A stretch of DNA of 64,000 nucleotides from IMG/VR virus record IMGVR_UViG_3300017963_000192, positions 124,001 to 188,000 of that record; one strand, given 5' to 3'. The DNA comes from a virus. This document shows positions 22,989 through 32,518 of the stretch, in pieces. Below the pieces are notes generated by a model. The model had not been told where the DNA came from. It searched no databases and worked only from the letters and a program-made list of their open reading frames with translations. The position numbers and the translations under genes were made by a program. Numbering within the stretch: the stretch's first letter is position 1; each line of letters begins with the position of its first letter.

Positions 22989-23534
22989 ATGAAATACAAA
23001 TTGCTTGATCGTCAGAAAAAGAAAATGCTTGAGACTTGGTATAAAGACATTATTACTGATGAAGAACATAAAATTAAAAAGTGGGAACGTATAGTTGGAT
23101 GTTTTTTTGATGATAGTAGTTATACTTTAAAAGTAGGTGTTGGAGAAAAATCTCTTACAACAGAAAATGTTATGGATGAACTTGATATAAAATCAACCCC
23201 AAAAAACAGGAGATCTACTCAAGTCGATATTAATTATGCAATGAAAAAATTGCGTAGTTTTGGTGCTCCAGCAGGAGGTATTAAAGTTAATAAAAATACT
23301 TATTATTACATTGCAAAGACAGATAATGAAGTTTCTATGTTGCAAGCTAAAAATGAGAAACGTTTGTTAGGGCATTGTAAGACGTATCTATCTTTAATGG
23401 AGCCAGAGAGTTCTACTGACAGAACATACGCTGTTTTGGAGAATTTTATTGATTCTATTGAAAAAGGGTTAAGACAAAAAGAATCCAAACAGAAAAGATT
23501 ACTTACTTTAACAAGTAGAAGATTGTCAAGATAA
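22989..23534 (+). CDS. Hypothetical protein between the two ParB-like genes
   Basis: A 181-residue basic protein with GGAGAG before the ATG. It is mainly helical with a basic C-terminus (KQKRLLTLTSRRLSR) and a possible DNA-binding middle (NYAMKKLRSFGAPAGGIKVN). It is co-transcribed with ParB-like protein 1 and followed by a terminator, so it probably belongs to the same replication or partition module. Not recognised. Confidence 0.75.
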   Translation: MKYKLLDRQKKKMLETWYKDIITDEEHKIKKWERIVGCFFDDSSYTLKVGVGEKSLTTENVMDELDIKSTPKNRRSTQVDINYAMKKLRSFGAPAGGIKVNKNTYYYIAKTDNEVSMLQAKNEKRLLGHCKTYLSLMEPESSTDRTYAVLENFIDSIEKGLRQKESKQKRLLTLTSRRLSR

Positions 23535-23547
23535 TAATTATTAATAA

Positions 23548-23581
23548 AAAACCCGATAATTTAGGTATTATCGGGTTTTTT
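23548..23581 (+). terminator. Intrinsic terminator
   Basis: ACCCGATAAT and ATTATCGGGT form a perfect 10-bp stem with a 6-base loop, followed by a T run. It ends the RHH-ParB unit immediately before the next promoter. Confidence 0.9.
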
Positions 23582-23582
23582 C

Positions 23583-23613
23583 TTGACAAAAATTTAATGC
23601 ATCCTAACATATA
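23583..23613 (+). promoter_or_regulatory. Promoter of the second ParB-like unit
   Basis: A perfect TTGACA (23583-23588) directly follows the terminator. The -10 is AT-rich (ACATAT/CATATA near 23607-23613) at 18-19 bases spacing. A downstream palindrome at 23625-23643 may be an operator. Confidence 0.65.
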
Positions 23614-23624
23614 GTTCTTCAAAT

Positions 23625-23643
23625 CGGACAGTTTCCTTGTCCG
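23625..23643. promoter_or_regulatory. CGGACA palindrome, possible operator
   Basis: CGGACA and TGTCCG are perfect 6-base arms around a 7-base spacer, in the leader of the second ParB-like gene and downstream of its -10. The position fits a repressor or ParB-like binding site. Confidence 0.45.
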
Positions 23644-23689
23644 TAATAGAAAGTACAACTGTGTGTAGTAAAAAATAAAGGAGCAGCTT

Positions 23690-24607
23690 ATGAATGTAGT
23701 CCAAGTTCCTCTCGATGTCATTGGTATTGATGAAAACCAGCCCAGAAAATATTTTGATGAAGATGCCTTAAATAGTCTTAAAGAATCAATCTTAGAAGAA
23801 GGTATAAGAGTTCCTTTATTAATTAGGAAGGAACTCGGATACGAGACAGGTTATTTACTTGTAGATGGTGAAAGAAGATTTAGAGTTGCTGTTGAGTTGG
23901 ATTTAGAAGACGTTCCTTGTATCGTGGAAGAGACTGATGGGACTGATGTTGAAATTTTTGAAACACAATTACGTCTGGACTGTTTGAAAGAGAAACTTTC
24001 TTCTGAAGAATTGGATAATGCACTTCATAAGTATTGGGGTTTGCTAGGGAATCTTTCAGAGGAAGACATACCAATCCCAAAAACAAACCAAGGGGATTGG
24101 AGAATACCTTATATGTCAAAGCGTATAGGAATTTCTTATACTAGAATTAAAATGGCATTAGATAAACAGGATTTTAAAGAGAGAAACAGAGAGTTTCATA
24201 AAAAGATAAAAGATAAAATAGAGAATAGTGGTGAATCTGAAAAAGAGAACAAAAAATATAATAGGATATTGGAAGAAACTAACAGAATAGCTAATTTAAG
24301 AAATAATGATGAAACTCGAAAAGAAATAATAGATGAATACATTAAGGAAAATGTTCCAGACAATACTCATGAGTTAAGAGAGAAGTTAAGAGAAATTAGT
24401 GAGACGGAGCAACCTTCTAGAGAGACAATTGCCAATATTTTAGGAACACCTATTAATACAAATTCAGAACGACATAGACTAGTAAATATTTTAGAAAAGT
24501 TTAATAAAGACTTGGAAAAGGAAAAAGATAATCTTAATGAACAAGATAAAGTAAAATTAATAGAACTTCTAAAAGAGAGTTTAGAAATATTATATAGATT
24601 TCAATAA
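23690..24607 (+). CDS. ParB-like protein 2
   Basis: A 305-residue protein with AAAGGAG before the ATG. It keeps the ParB core: IDENQPRKYF, VPLLIRKE and DGERRFRVAVE, followed by a QLRLDCLKEKL segment shared with ParB-like protein 1 and a helix-turn-helix (MSKRIGISYTRIKMALD). The C-terminal half is Lys/Glu-rich coiled coil. Two diverged copies with separate promoters suggest different DNA sites or roles, such as segregation versus transcription control. Confidence 0.8.
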   Translation: MNVVQVPLDVIGIDENQPRKYFDEDALNSLKESILEEGIRVPLLIRKELGYETGYLLVDGERRFRVAVELDLEDVPCIVEETDGTDVEIFETQLRLDCLKEKLSSEELDNALHKYWGLLGNLSEEDIPIPKTNQGDWRIPYMSKRIGISYTRIKMALDKQDFKERNREFHKKIKDKIENSGESEKENKKYNRILEETNRIANLRNNDETRKEIIDEYIKENVPDNTHELREKLREISETEQPSRETIANILGTPINTNSERHRLVNILEKFNKDLEKEKDNLNEQDKVKLIELLKESLEILYRFQ

Positions 24608-24626
24608 GTTTTAGCAGGAGGACATA

Positions 24627-25178
24627 ATGCCAGATGATAGGTTTAAGATAATACAACCTAAACCTAAATGTGATTTTTTAGAATCTCTTGAAGATGTTAT
24701 GGAAGAAGATATGGCTTTGTCTTTTTACGATTTCTATAGAAACATCATATCTATTGGTGGTACACCCAAAAAACATAAGAAACTTGGTGATTCTTTAACT
24801 AAAAGAAAAATCAAGAATTTGAAATATATAATATCAAATTATGGTTTAGAAAAAACAATTATGGCAATGAAAATTGTCAAAGATAAGATTGAACGTGGTG
24901 AATTACAAAAAAAAGTTTCTTCTCGGTATTTTGAAAAAATCGCATCAAATTTAAAAAATAATAAATATAAAAGCAGACCTCTTTTTAATCGTGAGATAGA
25001 ACATTCAAAAGAAGTTATTCCCATTCCTACTGAAAAAGTTACAGAAGAATATGATTCTAAATATGAAAGATTTAATTGGATGTATGAGTGTCCCAACTGT
25101 AACAAGGAAATTGATCCTTGGGAAAAACAATGTCCAGAATGCAATGTCTTTTTTAACTGGGCGGAGGTTAAAGTTTAA
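24627..25178 (+). CDS. Hypothetical protein with C-terminal zinc ribbon
   Basis: A 183-residue protein with AGGAGG before the ATG. Residues 1-150 are basic and helical. The end holds a zinc ribbon, YECPNCNKEIDPWEKQCPEC, with two CxxC pairs. It is probably a DNA- or RNA-associated accessory of the replication region. It follows ParB-like gene 2 by 19 bases. Confidence 0.75.
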   Translation: MPDDRFKIIQPKPKCDFLESLEDVMEEDMALSFYDFYRNIISIGGTPKKHKKLGDSLTKRKIKNLKYIISNYGLEKTIMAMKIVKDKIERGELQKKVSSRYFEKIASNLKNNKYKSRPLFNREIEHSKEVIPIPTEKVTEEYDSKYERFNWMYECPNCNKEIDPWEKQCPECNVFFNWAEVKV

Positions 25179-25211
25179 ACGACTGTTTTTATTATTTATT
25201 AAAGAGGATTT

Positions 25212-26348
25212 ATGAAAAAAGTATTGTGCTTTTCTGATGTTCATTTAGGGCTTCGCACGTATAGTTATCAAAGAGAATCAGGGTTATTTGATGCCGAAAT
25301 TGAGGCAAGGATAGCTTTAGATGAAGTTTATGAAAAATCTAAAGACTCTGATATTGATATGATTATTTGTGCTGGAGATATTTTTCATACCTCTCATCCA
25401 ACCTCAAAGAATATTGAATTTTTCATTGGTTGGTTAAAGAAAATGGATTCTCTTGGTAAGAGGTTTTATATAATACCAGGAAATCACGATGTTAGTGACC
25501 ATTCTCATTCAATAATTTTTATGAATAAATTAAAATTAAATAATATTTATCTTGTTGACTCAAATACTGAAACAAACGGGGCATCTGCATATTCAAAATT
25601 TGGAGATTGGACTATTCTTTTTGTTCCTTATCTTCCTTACGAGACTTCAAAAGAAAAAGATTTACCCACTTTTAATATGGTTAAGGAATTAATAAGCAAA
25701 CCTTTTGATAAAGTTATACTAGTAACTCACATTCACGAGGCGGAGGCTAAAACTGGTAGTGAAGGAGTTATGTTAGCAAGACGTGTGGCTAATATGAACT
25801 TTGATGAGTTTAATAAAAAGATGATATTATTAACCGGACATATTCATCGACATCAAGTATACACAAAAAAGAAGGGAACTATGGTTGTATATCCAGGATC
25901 ACTTTTTTATAACGATTATTCAGATGTTAATCAAGATAAGGGATATGTATTAATAGATGAATCTGGAAATATTGAGTTTAAAGCACTTCAAAACATCAGA
26001 AAATTTGTATTTTATACAATATCAAAGGACAGAGACGTATTTGAATTCTTTAATGGTTTTAGAATAGGTACGAATAAGGTAGTGTTTTTGAAAATAGAGC
26101 AAGATGATAGAGTGAATGAAAGAGATTTGAGGGAGCTTTTAAAAGAAAAAGGTTGTACTTTAGGTAAAGTCTTTTACAAAAAAGAAGATATTGAAGAAGT
26201 AGATACGGATATTGATTTAGAAGAAAGCGATCCTTTTATAATATTTGATGAAGATATTAAGGAATGGACAGAAAAAGAGGGTAAAAAAGACATTTTAGAG
26301 GACTTTATCGAAATCGGACACCAGTGTTTGGGAGAAGCTATAAAATAA
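25212..26348 (+). CDS. sbcD: SbcD/Mre11-like nuclease subunit
   Basis: A 378-residue metallophosphoesterase with GAGG before the ATG. All metal-binding motifs are present: SDVHLG (residue 7 onward), AGDIFH, GNHD, THIHEAEAK and TGHIHRHQ. The C-terminal 110 residues form the capping region that contacts SbcC. It acts with the SbcC-like ATPase as an exo/endonuclease that processes DNA ends and hairpins, corresponding to gp47 in T4-type phages. Unusually, an ankyrin gene separates it from its partner. Confidence 0.88.
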   Translation: MKKVLCFSDVHLGLRTYSYQRESGLFDAEIEARIALDEVYEKSKDSDIDMIICAGDIFHTSHPTSKNIEFFIGWLKKMDSLGKRFYIIPGNHDVSDHSHSIIFMNKLKLNNIYLVDSNTETNGASAYSKFGDWTILFVPYLPYETSKEKDLPTFNMVKELISKPFDKVILVTHIHEAEAKTGSEGVMLARRVANMNFDEFNKKMILLTGHIHRHQVYTKKKGTMVVYPGSLFYNDYSDVNQDKGYVLIDESGNIEFKALQNIRKFVFYTISKDRDVFEFFNGFRIGTNKVVFLKIEQDDRVNERDLRELLKEKGCTLGKVFYKKEDIEEVDTDIDLEESDPFIIFDEDIKEWTEKEGKKDILEDFIEIGHQCLGEAIK

Positions 26349-26360
26349 AAGGAGAGAATC

Positions 26361-28547
26361 ATGGCGTATTCACCACCAGCAAATCAACAAGAATCTAATG
26401 AGGGTTTAATTGCTGAGATTAAACTTGGTAGTTTAACAGATGTTAATTTATATTTAAATGATGGGACTTATCCAGCAGATCCAGACTCAAGAGATACAGA
26501 CAATAAAACAGCATTAATGGTAAGTGCTGTTAATTCTCATACTGACCAACCAGACATTACAAATGCTTTATTAGGAAAGGGGGCTGACCATTCTCTTACA
26601 GATAGTGTTGAGGGTAGAACAGCAATGCATTGGTCAGCAGTTGGAAACATGGCACAAACAGCAGAGAATTTAGCTGATGGTGGTTACACAACCCTCGACC
26701 AGACTGATAATGATGGTAACACAGAACTTCATGTTTGTTGTATATATGATGGGCACAATGTTGCTGGTTTTCTTTTAGATACAACATATTGGACTAGTCC
26801 ACCAAATCCAGCTAACATTGAATATTCTAATACCGATACTCACACACCTTACTTGGCATGTGCTAAAAACGATTCTCCTAATACTATTCCAGTTTTAGAT
26901 GGAAAAGGTGCAAACGTATCTGCTACGGATACTAATGGATATAATGCAATGATCATTGCTGCCAGAAACAGTTCTGCAAATGTAATCGCCCCTTTAAAGA
27001 CTGCTGGAACAAGTATCACTTTTAAAGATGGGAATGATAGAAATGCTCTTATGCATTGTGGAATGGTTGATTCATCTTCTGCCGTTGTTGCGGCTTTAAT
27101 TTCTGAAGGAATTCCTAAAGATATATATGACAATGCAACAGACAAAAAAACTGCATTAATGTATGCTGCTGAATATGATGCCTCTACTTCAGGTGTAGCA
27201 ATGATTAACAATAATGTTAATCCAGAAACTTTAGGTAATTATAATTTTACGGCATTACTTTGGGCTGCTTATTATGATAGTGGAGATTTCATAACTTCGG
27301 TGAATGGTTTGGTTAATCTCGATGCAGTAGGGTTGGTTAGTTTTTTAAGTCCTACAACAATTTTAAGCACTACTGAATGGGATGCTTTGTGGATTGCAAC
27401 ATATCAAGAATCTGATAATGCTATTCCTTCTTTGATAGATATAGGTATGGATGTTGATGCCGTTGATACAGGTCATCCTACATCTGAAACAATATTGATG
27501 TTTGCTTCAAGAAATATGAAACCGGATTCAATTACAGCTCTCATAGACAAAGATGCAACCTTTAAAAAGAGAGATGATATTGGTAGGATAGCTATGCATT
27601 TTGGACTAGAGACTAGGGATTTACCAACTATTAATGCATTGATAAATCATCCTGATTTAGATCCTAATACAAAAGATTTGAATGGAGTATCATTGCTAAT
27701 GACGGCTGCTGAATATGATTTATCAACAATAATACCAACATTAATAACAAAAGGAGTCGCTCTTTCTACAAAAGACAATTCTGGTAAGACAGCGTTAATG
27801 TACGCATCCAAAGAAGGCAATATAGCATCTGTTACAGCATTAGTAACTGGTGGAGCAAGTTTAGATTCTAGAGATTTTAGTGATAATACTGCACTTCTTA
27901 TTGCAGCAGATATGAATGGAAAAGGTCACAAAGATGTTGTTGAATATTTAATTAATCAAGGAGCTAATGTTAATGCAAGTAATAATAGAAATCAAACGGC
28001 ATTGATGTGGGCAGCTAAGAAAAACTATACAGATACTATAACATTATTGATAAATAACGATGCTGACTATACTAAAATAGATGATAAAGAATGGACTGCT
28101 CTTAAATGGGCTATCGAATGGGGTAGTAGCAATGCTGAAACTTTATTGCGAACTTACATGAATCCTGAAGCAGAGATTCAAGTAAGACAGAGTGAAACTA
28201 TTTACGTTTCTGGAGAATCTGTGTATGATTTTGGTGAAATTGTAGCAGGAAACTCTGGTGAGGCTATCTCATTTAGAATTTTAAATCACGGTACTTCTGA
28301 TCTAGAAATAGAATATGTTTATACTGAGAGTAATGTGTTTGTTATAAATACAACATCTATGGCAACAACGATTGCTCCAAATGGTGAGACATCTTTTACA
28401 ATAACATTTGCTCCACCAATCATAGAAGATCCAGATAGTGTGAGTGCGGCTCAATATAGGGATACTATAAAGATATCTAACAATGATGTAGATGAAGGTA
28501 TGTTTGAGTTTGATGCTTTTGGTACTGCTTTGGAGCCGGAGGCATAA
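26361..28547 (+). CDS. Ankyrin-repeat protein with C-terminal beta-sandwich domain
   Basis: A 728-residue protein with AAAGGAG before the ATG. From about residue 15 to 610 it is built of some 15-18 ankyrin repeats (for example NKTALMVSAVNSH, GKTALMYASKEGNIASVTAL, NQTALMWAAKKNYTDTITLL). Residues about 615-728 form an Ig-like domain of ASPM-SPD2-Hydin type (YDFGEIVAGNSGEAISFRIL, FTITFAPP). No signal peptide or membrane segment. Ankyrins bind proteins. Its place between the two subunit genes of a nuclease suggests it may bind that complex or a host protein, but this is inference. Confidence 0.88.
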   Translation: MAYSPPANQQESNEGLIAEIKLGSLTDVNLYLNDGTYPADPDSRDTDNKTALMVSAVNSHTDQPDITNALLGKGADHSLTDSVEGRTAMHWSAVGNMAQTAENLADGGYTTLDQTDNDGNTELHVCCIYDGHNVAGFLLDTTYWTSPPNPANIEYSNTDTHTPYLACAKNDSPNTIPVLDGKGANVSATDTNGYNAMIIAARNSSANVIAPLKTAGTSITFKDGNDRNALMHCGMVDSSSAVVAALISEGIPKDIYDNATDKKTALMYAAEYDASTSGVAMINNNVNPETLGNYNFTALLWAAYYDSGDFITSVNGLVNLDAVGLVSFLSPTTILSTTEWDALWIATYQESDNAIPSLIDIGMDVDAVDTGHPTSETILMFASRNMKPDSITALIDKDATFKKRDDIGRIAMHFGLETRDLPTINALINHPDLDPNTKDLNGVSLLMTAAEYDLSTIIPTLITKGVALSTKDNSGKTALMYASKEGNIASVTALVTGGASLDSRDFSDNTALLIAADMNGKGHKDVVEYLINQGANVNASNNRNQTALMWAAKKNYTDTITLLINNDADYTKIDDKEWTALKWAIEWGSSNAETLLRTYMNPEAEIQVRQSETIYVSGESVYDFGEIVAGNSGEAISFRILNHGTSDLEIEYVYTESNVFVINTTSMATTIAPNGETSFTITFAPPIIEDPDSVSAAQYRDTIKISNNDVDEGMFEFDAFGTALEPEA

Positions 28548-28550
28548 AAC

Positions 28551-28766
28551 ATGCCTAGTTATAATGAAAGTGTTTCTTGTAAGGGGTGTGGTGCTATTTT
28601 AGTAAAGGAATCTTGTATTTATTGTGGTACAGATAACGATGTTGTTTTTATGAGTATTAAAGAATACCAAGAAAAATTGCATTCTCATCTATTCTTTTGG
28701 GGAAATCCTGCTTTAGGACTTCCAGACACATATTGTGGGAGAAAAATAATATTAAGATGCGAATAA
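28551..28766 (+). CDS. Small zinc-ribbon protein
   Basis: A 71-residue protein with GGAGG upstream. Two Cys pairs (SCKGCG and SCIYCG) form a rubredoxin-like knuckle. It overlaps the start of the SbcC-like gene by 10 bases, suggesting translational coupling. Function unknown. Confidence 0.65.
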   Translation: MPSYNESVSCKGCGAILVKESCIYCGTDNDVVFMSIKEYQEKLHSHLFFWGNPALGLPDTYCGRKIILRCE

Positions 28767-30832
28767 ACAAAATAGAATTAAAAGGACACGGTTCTTATAG
28801 AAATTATACAGAGACAGATGTTCCTCTAGGGATTACTGGTGTTGTAGGTATATGGGATGAAGATCCACAAAGAAGTAATGCGTCTGGAAAATCAACTTTA
28901 GTTATGAGTGTTATTTATGCTCTGTTTGGGGAAGGTGAGTATAATAGGGTAGATGAGTTGGTAAATGATACGCCCATAGACAATGAGATGTTCGTTAAAA
29001 TTAATTTTGATCTTAATGGTAGAAATTATATTATTGAACGTGGTAGAAAAGGCACATCATCATTTTTAGATTTCTTTGAAGAAGGTACTCGTAGAGGAGA
29101 CAACATGAAATCCACTCAACAAGCTATTGTAGATGTGCTTGGAATGGATTATGATATGTTTACATCCTCTGTGTTCTTTGAACAAGGTAATATTGATAAA
29201 TTTATTAACGTTACTCCCGAACAAAGACGACAGTATATTGACAAAGTGCTTGGTTTAGAGGTTTGGAGGAACGCCTCCAAGTTTGCGAGCAAAAAAGCAA
29301 GAGAGCAAGAAACTCTTATAAAGACTACAACAGAAGAAATAGCAGCATTAACGACTAGAATAAAAGAGATAAGTGAAAAACTTACGAATAAAGTTGAAAT
29401 AGAAAAAAGCATAGCTAATAATTCTGAAAAATTAGAGGAAGAGAGGAAAGAGCTTGAAACATTACAACAATCTAAAACTTTAATTTCTACATCAGAGACT
29501 TTAGCAAAACAAATCCAGGTAATAGATGCTAATTTAATTACAAAGAATAGTGAAATTAATGATATTATACGAGATAAAGAAAGGTTTATAAAAAATTTAA
29601 ATGAAAGTGAGAATGCGTTATCAAACTTTGTTGAAGAAGATGAAACCGTTGTTTTGAATATGGAAAAGGAATTAAAAGAATTAAATGATAAAAAAGATGG
29701 ATTCTCTTCTTCTATAAGTGCTGTAAACTCTGACATAACTAAACTTAACACTAATATTAGTAATGTTAAAAACATAAAAAGAAATATCTCCGAAGGGTTA
29801 TGTCCAACATGTCAACAACCAGTATTAAAAGAATATGTTTCTGAACAACATCAACATTATGATAATGAAATTAATGAATATGAATCAAGCCTTAAAGATA
29901 AACAGAAAGAATCTGAAACATTACAATCGCAGTTTCAAGATATTAGGAAAACTTGTTCTGATATGTTTGATAACATTACAGAATTGCGAACTAGAATAAA
30001 TAATAATAAATTACAAAAGCAAATGCTTGAATCTGAAATTCTAAACATTAAAAATCAAATTGATGCGAAGAAATCTCTTGAGAAAAATTACAGAGGAACT
30101 ATTAGGGATTTAGAGATACAGCAAAATGAATTAAAAAATAAACATGTTGACATACAGAGTAAAATACCTCAAGGTGTCGAAGAAAAGATTGAGAATCTTG
30201 AAGAAAGCATTAAAAATATTGAAAAAGACATCTCTTATTGGAATATAAGACTAGGAGAGATGAATCAGTTAGAGGCTGATAAAGAAAATCTTGAAAAAGA
30301 TTTAAATGTTAAGAAAGCTGACTTAAATAATGCGAGAAAAGTATTATATATTTATAATGCCTTAACAACGAGATTTTTGTATATCGCAAAAAAGAAATTT
30401 GATAAGTCAATTATTGATATACAAAACGTATCTAATGATATCATACATCAAATACTCCCAGAGATTTCTGTGGATATTTATGTAGACGATTCTAAAGCTA
30501 AAAAGTTAATAATAGGGTTTAATGTAGATAATAAACCTAGAAGTTATAAGAGATTATCTGGTGGTCAACAAACGATAGTAAATATTGGTTTGCGTCTTGG
30601 TTTTTCTAAAGTTATTAAGAAAAGAGCTAAAACTAATATAGGGTTTGTTGTTTTAGATGAGCCTTTTGGAGTGTTGGATGAGTATAGTAAAACTCTTGTA
30701 AGAAGGATGCTCACTTTAATGTTGGATTGGTTTGAGCAAGTTATTGCTATTTCTCATGTTGATAGTATTAAGGAATTCCCTAATATAATTACTGTTAGGT
30801 TCTCTCCAGAGAAGATTAGTTATATTAATTAA
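28757..30832 (+). CDS. sbcC: SbcC/Rad50-like ATPase subunit
   Basis: A 691-residue SMC-type ATPase. I start it at 28757 (MRINKIELKGHGSY) because this is the usual N-terminus of the family, although a longer in-frame reading exists. Walker A is RSNASGKSTL, followed by a long coiled coil with a zinc hook CPTCQQ (residues 349-354), then the signature LSGGQQ and Walker B VVLDEPFGVLD. Near AISHV is the D/H loop. It partners SbcD in end-processing, corresponding to T4 gp46. The length is close to short phage versions of the family. Confidence 0.9.
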   Translation: MRINKIELKGHGSYRNYTETDVPLGITGVVGIWDEDPQRSNASGKSTLVMSVIYALFGEGEYNRVDELVNDTPIDNEMFVKINFDLNGRNYIIERGRKGTSSFLDFFEEGTRRGDNMKSTQQAIVDVLGMDYDMFTSSVFFEQGNIDKFINVTPEQRRQYIDKVLGLEVWRNASKFASKKAREQETLIKTTTEEIAALTTRIKEISEKLTNKVEIEKSIANNSEKLEEERKELETLQQSKTLISTSETLAKQIQVIDANLITKNSEINDIIRDKERFIKNLNESENALSNFVEEDETVVLNMEKELKELNDKKDGFSSSISAVNSDITKLNTNISNVKNIKRNISEGLCPTCQQPVLKEYVSEQHQHYDNEINEYESSLKDKQKESETLQSQFQDIRKTCSDMFDNITELRTRINNNKLQKQMLESEILNIKNQIDAKKSLEKNYRGTIRDLEIQQNELKNKHVDIQSKIPQGVEEKIENLEESIKNIEKDISYWNIRLGEMNQLEADKENLEKDLNVKKADLNNARKVLYIYNALTTRFLYIAKKKFDKSIIDIQNVSNDIIHQILPEISVDIYVDDSKAKKLIIGFNVDNKPRSYKRLSGGQQTIVNIGLRLGFSKVIKKRAKTNIGFVVLDEPFGVLDEYSKTLVRRMLTLMLDWFEQVIAISHVDSIKEFPNIITVRFSPEKISYIN

Positions 30833-30842
30833 GTAGGTGAAG

Positions 30843-31001
30843 ATGAAAGTTCAAAAAATGAGAGTAGTGTTTTGTCCTTTTTGCGGGCATCCACAATATG
30901 CTTTTGTTAAAGATGATGATGAAATAGGGGAAGTTACTTGTGAAGATTGTAAAAAAGAATACAATCCTAAAGATTATGTAGATACTCCAGCACCCTATTA
31001 A
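30843..31001 (+). CDS. Mini zinc-ribbon protein (52 aa)
   Basis: A 52-residue protein, ATG preceded by TAGGTGA. FCPFCGHPQ and TCEDCKKEY give two CxxC pairs separated by about 20 residues, a standard zinc ribbon. It is followed by a hairpin at 31015-31038. Its role is unknown; it may be an RNA-polymerase- or nucleic-acid-binding peptide. Confidence 0.7.
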   Translation: MKVQKMRVVFCPFCGHPQYAFVKDDDEIGEVTCEDCKKEYNPKDYVDTPAPY

Positions 31002-31014
31002 GTTTATAATTAGT

Positions 31015-31038
31015 TAGCAAGATTTTTATGTCTTGCTA
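31015..31038 (+). terminator. Hairpin, possible weak terminator
   Basis: TAGCAAGA and TCTTGCTA form a perfect 8-bp stem with an 8-base loop, followed by TCTTTATTTAT. The tail is T-rich but interrupted, so termination may be partial. Confidence 0.5.
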
Positions 31039-31060
31039 TCTTTATTTATAGGAGATGAAT

Positions 31061-32518
31061 ATGATATTAAATAAAGTTTATGAAGAATTCGTAGAAACAA
31101 CAGGATTAACAGATAGTATGTACAAAACAGTCTTTGTTCAAATAGGAGACGTTTTGAGTTTAATTAACAACGTTACTTGGATGAGTTTAGTTTATAGTAT
31201 CGGAGATAGTTCTTATCCAACAGATTTTATGGGTAAAGCTCCAACACCTTTATATGTTGTGGAGATAGCCCAAAATCTTTTTGAAAAATCTTACACATTC
31301 CCAGAAAGTAGTAAAGTTGAATTGGATGTTAGATTTAAAGGAAAGTTTTTAAAAGTTACTTGCGAAGGTGATAAGGTTAATATTCCTCAAGAATTGGGGT
31401 ATGTAAAACATTATTCACTATTTCCTTTTTTTCTTATTACTAAAAAAGTTTATGATATTTTTGAGGAATTTGATAGTCTGTTTTCTTTTGTAAACAGATT
31501 TAAAACAAAAGTCAAATCTATTTACGCTCCATTAGAACAGAATTTTGAAAAGACAATAGTTAAAAAGTCAATTGATAGTGGGAATGTCACAAATTCTGGA
31601 GTTGCTTCAAGATTAGGTTTAGTAGAAAATATGAAGAAAAATAGAGATGATTTATTAAAGAGAACCGAAAAATTGAGAAATGATAGGGAAAAGCTTGTTC
31701 AAGATAAAAATAATATTTCTCAAATATTAAAAAAGAAAGAGGGTTTGTTTTTTGAAAAATCAAATCTCGATAAAGAGTACGAATTATTACAAGAAAGTTA
31801 TGATAAAGATAAGAAGAAGTTTGATAAGGTGGTGGATATTCTTGCTACAATAGATTCTGAATTATTATCTCAAAATAATTCAGAAACTCCAAACAATACT
31901 GAAATAATATATCTCAAGGAGAAGAAAGATGCTTTTACGGGAGAAAAGATAGCATTAGAGAATTCTTTAAATGATACACATTCATTAAAAGAGTCTTTAT
32001 TGGTAAGAATTAATTCTCTTAAAAACGACATTACTAACGGTGGTGATTATAATGCTACCGATGTTGGTGTTATGGAGAGTAAAATTGCAGCTGTTGATAA
32101 AGAAAGGGATGAGATATATGGTGCATTAGTTACATTGGAGAATGAGATAAAACAACAGAGTGCATCTGCCTCTAATGAAAGCAAACAAATAGAGATGAGT
32201 AAAGAGACTCCAATGCCGTCTGGAATTGATTCTATTTCTAGAAAGAATATAGTAGAACATTTATCTAGTCCTTTACAGCCAACATCTGTTACAACTGTAA
32301 TGAACTATTTAAGATATTATTTTGCGTATCATACAACTAAAATAGCGACACAATTAAGTACTGTTCATTCTAATGTTGATCAAATAGCGTTACAATCTCT
32401 TGCTTGTAAGCTTACTTTGGTTAGACATTTTGGAGTGTACTATAACAATGTGTTCTCTGCTGTTAATTTCGTTGATGATAGGGTAGGACACGTAACATTG
32501 GTAGATGTTAAAGCATAA
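31061..32518 (+). CDS. Hypothetical coiled-coil protein
   Basis: I choose the second ATG (31061), six bases after GGAG. The 485-residue product has a globular N-terminal domain (about 1-170), a long charged coiled coil (about 190-370) and a C-terminal helical domain (about 400-485). No known motif. It is co-transcribed with the small genes that follow and its stop overlaps the next start codon. Confidence 0.75.
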   Translation: MILNKVYEEFVETTGLTDSMYKTVFVQIGDVLSLINNVTWMSLVYSIGDSSYPTDFMGKAPTPLYVVEIAQNLFEKSYTFPESSKVELDVRFKGKFLKVTCEGDKVNIPQELGYVKHYSLFPFFLITKKVYDIFEEFDSLFSFVNRFKTKVKSIYAPLEQNFEKTIVKKSIDSGNVTNSGVASRLGLVENMKKNRDDLLKRTEKLRNDREKLVQDKNNISQILKKKEGLFFEKSNLDKEYELLQESYDKDKKKFDKVVDILATIDSELLSQNNSETPNNTEIIYLKEKKDAFTGEKIALENSLNDTHSLKESLLVRINSLKNDITNGGDYNATDVGVMESKIAAVDKERDEIYGALVTLENEIKQQSASASNESKQIEMSKETPMPSGIDSISRKNIVEHLSSPLQPTSVTTVMNYLRYYFAYHTTKIATQLSTVHSNVDQIALQSLACKLTLVRHFGVYYNNVFSAVNFVDDRVGHVTLVDVKA

